Part shown: positions 6,532 to 9,526 of the stretch, one piece after another | Position numbering within the stretch: the first letter of the stretch is position 1 | Layout of the letters: each line of letters starts with the position of its first letter | Source of the DNA: Odoribacteraceae bacterium | GTDB taxonomy: Bacteria > Bacteroidota > Bacteroidia > Bacteroidales > Marinifilaceae | Assembly (NCBI GenBank): GCA_031279175.1 | Contig: JAITJA010000174.1 | Coordinates: 1 to 9,526 of the forward strand | DNA length: 9,526 nt | Direction: 5' to 3' | The notes under the pieces: model-generated | What the model was told of the DNA's origin: nothing | Database searches by the model: none | The model's input: only the letters and a program-made list of their open reading frames with translations | Translations under genes and position numbers: made by a program

Positions 6532-6554
6532 CCTGTCGCGTAATCGCTGGTGAG

Positions 6555-9526
6555 ATGACGAGGAACATCGGGATAGTCGCGTTATTGATGGTGACATTCG
6601 CGATCGCGTCCTGTTCACGGGAGGTAGATATCAGTAAAAATGCTGGTGATGGCTCCGCGCTCGTCACGTTATCGCTGACCATGCCCGCCACCCCGGCGAC
6701 CCGCATGACCGACGTGCAAGAAAACAACGTCGAGACCATCGACGTGCTGCTCTTCGCCACGGGCGACGACCGTCTCTACTACCGCGCGCACGGCACGAGC
6801 ATCTCCGGCGTTGACGCCCAAACAAAGCAGTTCGACGTGAAGCTGCCCGTCGGCGCGTATAATATTGTCGTGCTTGCCAACGCGCGGGGATTGATCCCCG
6901 GCACGATCGCGCCGGCAACCCTCCTCGGTGGGGATCCACCGGCCACCACTGCTACCGGTGACCCCCGCGCTAGCGTCCTGCAAGGCCTCGTCATTACATC
7001 CATCACCGACGGGCAAATCCCCATGTGGGGCTATCGCGACGCGCTCGTCATCAGCGAGACCAACGCCTCGCCCATTGCCAACATTGCACTCACCCGCGCC
7101 GTCGCCCGCGTCGACGTGTCGCTGGGTGATGCTATCGACAACTTCGAGTTGAAGAGAGTATACCTTTATAATTATAGTAATGCCGGGAGCATCTCCCCGG
7201 CCGCCAGTGCCGCCGCGGACAACGTTGACGGCTACGACGCCGGCCAGTGGCAGGAGGATCCCCTCACCCACGAGAAGAAAGCCATCGCGCCCAACATCCC
7301 CGTCTCCGCGACCAAGGTAGAGGGGCCACAAGCCCACGTCGTCCCCGCCGGGCAGGAACGCGCCTTCAAGCAAGCGATCTACGCGTTCGAGGCCGCGGCG
7401 GGAGTTCCCGTGGACGGCGCGGGATGGGGCGAGAACACCTGCCTCGTCGTCGGCGGCAAGTACGATGGCGGCAACGAGACCTACTACCGCGTCGAGTTCG
7501 TCACGACCGACGGGCCCCTCGCGTTGACGCGCAACCACCTCTACAATGTCGTCATCAAGCAAGTCTCCGGCCACGGCTGGACCACGGCGGACGACGCTTA
7601 CAAGAACCTCCCGTCGAACATCGTCGTGCAGATCACCGAGTGGAACGACGGTGGGTTAAACGACGTTACCTTCAACGACCAGTACTATCTCGCCGTCGAC
7701 AAGAGCGGCCTTGACTTCAACGCCGAGAAGAGAACAAAGACCGTACGCGTCGCCACGGACTACCCCCGGGGCTGGAAGATCGATATACCGGACGAGTACG
7801 AGGCCTGGCTCTCCGTCACCCCGGCGAGCCACGACGGGTCTGAAAAGGAAAAGCCGCGAGAGATCAGCGTCACCGTGGAAGCCATTGGATTGGAAGAGCG
7901 GGCGGGTCATTTCTACATCATTGCCGGCAACCTGAAGAAGAAGATCACCATCGCTCAATCGACAGAGCCGGAATTTTCCCTGTCGTTCGAACCCGGGGAG
8001 GTCGTCTTCTACGCTGGCGAGACCACCGCCAAGACGGTAGCGATCGAGGCCTTCCCCTCGCCCGACGGGGTGGGTTACACGCTCTCGTTCGAGGATCAGG
8101 GCAACATCGAGTGGAGCACCCCGGCAGACTTCGCGTCGCTCCCCGCCACGACCGCTTCCCTCTCCCTGCTCCCCGCCGGCGACAACCTCTCCGGGAGCAC
8201 CCGTGGCAGCATGATCCGCGTCACCTTCACGGAAGTCGCCACCTCCCGCTCCATCACGAAGACGATCAATGCCCGTCACCTCTCCCGCCCGATGCTCTTC
8301 ACGGCGACGCTTCAACCGCTATACCCGGCGATGGCAGGCGCGTACACCTGCATCATCTCCTCCGAGGGCGCGTGGAAGCTTTCTCTCGAGGATCCCCTCG
8401 ACGCGTCGTGGCTCGGCCTGGAGGAGGAAGTGTCGTATCACCCTGCCGTCGTGGCCTACATCTACACCTTCACGCTGGCGGACAATCCCGCCGCCACCTC
8501 CCGGACGGCCAAGATCCTCGTCTCGTCGAGCGATGAAGGATTCCCCGCCGACGCGTACTCCTTCGAGATCGTGCAGGCAGGCGCCGCGCAGTGGACCGGC
8601 GTGTCATTCTCGCCGCCACCGTATAATAACGGGACGCTGGAGCTCGCGGATATGATGCTCAGGTTAGGGTTTGGTATGCCGGATGGCGATTACGTCCTCT
8701 CTCCCTTTGGCGACGTCTCTGCTACTGTCACCACGAACGCCGCGTGGTATCTCGAGGCCAAGATCGCGGGCAGCGAGACCGTTCTCGCCCGGGAAGAGAC
8801 ACCCGCTGCCGGTTCCCCCGTCGAGAGCGCGCTATCGCTCGAGATCCCGAGTCCCTATTTTGCAGAAACAGACGAGGAACTGTTCAGCCTGATGATGCGC
8901 GAGGTGACTGTCACCGCCGCTCACGCCGACGGGACGCTGGCTGCCACCGCTACTTTCTGGCAACTCCCTTATTTCCTCTCTTTTACTGGAGCACTCTGGT
9001 ATGTCTCGGCAGATGGGGGAACCGTCGATGTACCGGTCTTTGGTTGCATACCCGAGACGAACATTCGCGTCGCGTGGGATGACGGGGAGAATGGCGAGCA
9101 ACAACTTTGGGCAAGCAATGTCTCCGTCGGGCCTATCGACGGCACCGAACTTGTTTTCGACCTCGAAGAAGAAATATTAGAGTCTTTCTTCTCCGTAGAA
9201 TGTTATATCCCTCCCTGTAATGACACGAGACAAAGGGAACTCTTGTTGCAGTACCATGCAGGAGGGTCGAGGTGGATAACCTTCGAATGGGCCACGCAGG
9301 TGGGTGCCAAGCTGGGGCAAATCTGGCAGGACCGGCAGGGGCCCGGGGGGACCTGGCAGGTGCAAACGAGATGCCCCGAGGGCTATCATCATTTTTATCA
9401 GATTTCCACAGATGATGATATCTGGCGCAGTAAAGCCATGGGTCTCTTCGCGTCAACGTTATTGACCCCCGAGAATACAGAACTCACGTTCTACTGCTAT
9501 AATCGCAACCAATACACTGGTGCCGG
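6555..9526 (+). CDS. Fimbrillin-like surface lipoprotein with tandem BACON-like modules, 3' truncated by window
   Basis: An open frame of 990 codons runs to the window end without a stop. The start MTRNIGIVALLMVTFAIASC gives a lipoprotein signal peptide with lipobox IASC (lipidated Cys20), so export and lipid anchoring are likely. The frame is also open back to an ATG at 6390, but that would add 55 residues, bury the signal peptide and translate through a terminator. Residues about 24-365 resemble the fimbrillin / FimA-Mfa group of Bacteroidales: VETIDVLLFATGDD near the N-terminus, QIPMWGY, LTRAVARVDV (179-188), and RNHLYNVVIKQVSGHGWTT leading to an ITEWND motif (W363). After this come beta-rich modules resembling BACON or Ig-like domains. 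Their likely ends are ITIAQS (Q468), TINARH (about 572), FEIVQAG (Q674) and TFWQLP (Q803), with a further unfinished module beyond 806. Most fimbrillins are 300-600 residues, so this one is unusually large. Roles as a fimbrial tip or adhesin are inferred; domain assignment is by eye. Confidence 0.8.
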   Translation, partial: MTRNIGIVALLMVTFAIASCSREVDISKNAGDGSALVTLSLTMPATPATRMTDVQENNVETIDVLLFATGDDRLYYRAHGTSISGVDAQTKQFDVKLPVGAYNIVVLANARGLIPGTIAPATLLGGDPPATTATGDPRASVLQGLVITSITDGQIPMWGYRDALVISETNASPIANIALTRAVARVDVSLGDAIDNFELKRVYLYNYSNAGSISPAASAAADNVDGYDAGQWQEDPLTHEKKAIAPNIPVSATKVEGPQAHVVPAGQERAFKQAIYAFEAAAGVPVDGAGWGENTCLVVGGKYDGGNETYYRVEFVTTDGPLALTRNHLYNVVIKQVSGHGWTTADDAYKNLPSNIVVQITEWNDGGLNDVTFNDQYYLAVDKSGLDFNAEKRTKTVRVATDYPRGWKIDIPDEYEAWLSVTPASHDGSEKEKPREISVTVEAIGLEERAGHFYIIAGNLKKKITIAQSTEPEFSLSFEPGEVVFYAGETTAKTVAIEAFPSPDGVGYTLSFEDQGNIEWSTPADFASLPATTASLSLLPAGDNLSGSTRGSMIRVTFTEVATSRSITKTINARHLSRPMLFTATLQPLYPAMAGAYTCIISSEGAWKLSLEDPLDASWLGLEEEVSYHPAVVAYIYTFTLADNPAATSRTAKILVSSSDEGFPADAYSFEIVQAGAAQWTGVSFSPPPYNNGTLELADMMLRLGFGMPDGDYVLSPFGDVSATVTTNAAWYLEAKIAGSETVLAREETPAAGSPVESALSLEIPSPYFAETDEELFSLMMREVTVTAAHADGTLAATATFWQLPYFLSFTGALWYVSADGGTVDVPVFGCIPETNIRVAWDDGENGEQQLWASNVSVGPIDGTELVFDLEEEILESFFSVECYIPPCNDTRQRELLLQYHAGGSRWITFEWATQVGAKLGQIWQDRQGPGGTWQVQTRCPEGYHHFYQISTDDDIWRSKAMGLFASTLLTPENTELTFYCYNRNQYTGA

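Noticed and set aside
6390..6554. Start of the lipoprotein at ATG 6390, or a separate leader peptide there
   Set aside because: The frame is open, but it would place 55 residues before a clear lipoprotein signal peptide and translate through an intrinsic terminator. There is no stop that would define a separate leader peptide.
6669..8315. Two long minus-strand frames (301 and 219 residues) opposite the lipoprotein gene
   Set aside because: They have Gly/Arg/Asp-rich composition with no domains, as expected for antisense shadows of a GC-rich gene. The plus-strand frame has a signal peptide and family motifs.
9313..9360. Repeated CTGGCAGG motifs near the right edge
   Set aside because: They lie in the open frame of the lipoprotein and reflect recurring Trp-Gln and Arg-Gln codons; spacing is irregular and only a few copies exist.

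Overview
The window looks like the first 9.5 kb of a contig from a GC-rich member of the Bacteroidales (Bacteroidota); the genus cannot be fixed from sequence alone. Supporting signs are a SusC/RagA-type TonB-dependent receptor with an STN domain, a FecR/DUF4974 anti-sigma factor beside an ECF sigma factor, a GyrB of the Bacteroidales type, a fimbrillin-like lipoprotein, and Bacteroidota-type -7 boxes (TAnnTTTG) upstream of two genes. The first 16 bases are not genomic: they match the Illumina TruSeq adapter end with one base missing. The window therefore starts at a real contig edge, and the stop codon that appears to end the first gene is an artefact.

Minus strand, 3871 down to 17: ECF sigma factor (3281-3871), FecR-type anti-sigma factor (2044-3222) and the N-terminal two thirds of a SusC-like receptor (16-2010, cut by the contig edge). 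The spacings are 58 and 33 bp, so this reads as one operon of the cell-surface-signalling type. In such systems the receptor binds a ligand, its periplasmic STN domain contacts the FecR-like protein, and the sigma factor is released to transcribe the receptor and partner genes. A SusD partner would be expected beyond the left edge. A perfect 8-bp inverted repeat sits between the sigma factor and anti-sigma genes.

A 186-bp divergent region (3872-4057) separates this operon from gyrB and carries a candidate promoter for each side. gyrB (4058-6079, plus strand) is complete and has intact ATPase and TOPRIM motifs. It is followed by two tandem hairpins, the second ending in a short T-rich run, which is a plausible terminator.

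The stretch 6080-6554 contains no convincing gene but is structured. It ends in an almost textbook intrinsic terminator (6494-6531) placed only 23 bp before the start of the next gene, with a second hairpin and a 10-base direct repeat upstream of it. This could be an attenuated leader or a small RNA. From 6555 to the right edge runs an unfinished open frame of 990 codons: a lipoprotein with an N-terminal fimbrillin-like region followed by several beta-rich, BACON-like modules at roughly 100-residue spacing. It is probably a large surface or fimbria-associated protein. No tRNA, rRNA, CRISPR array, insertion sequence or transposase was seen.
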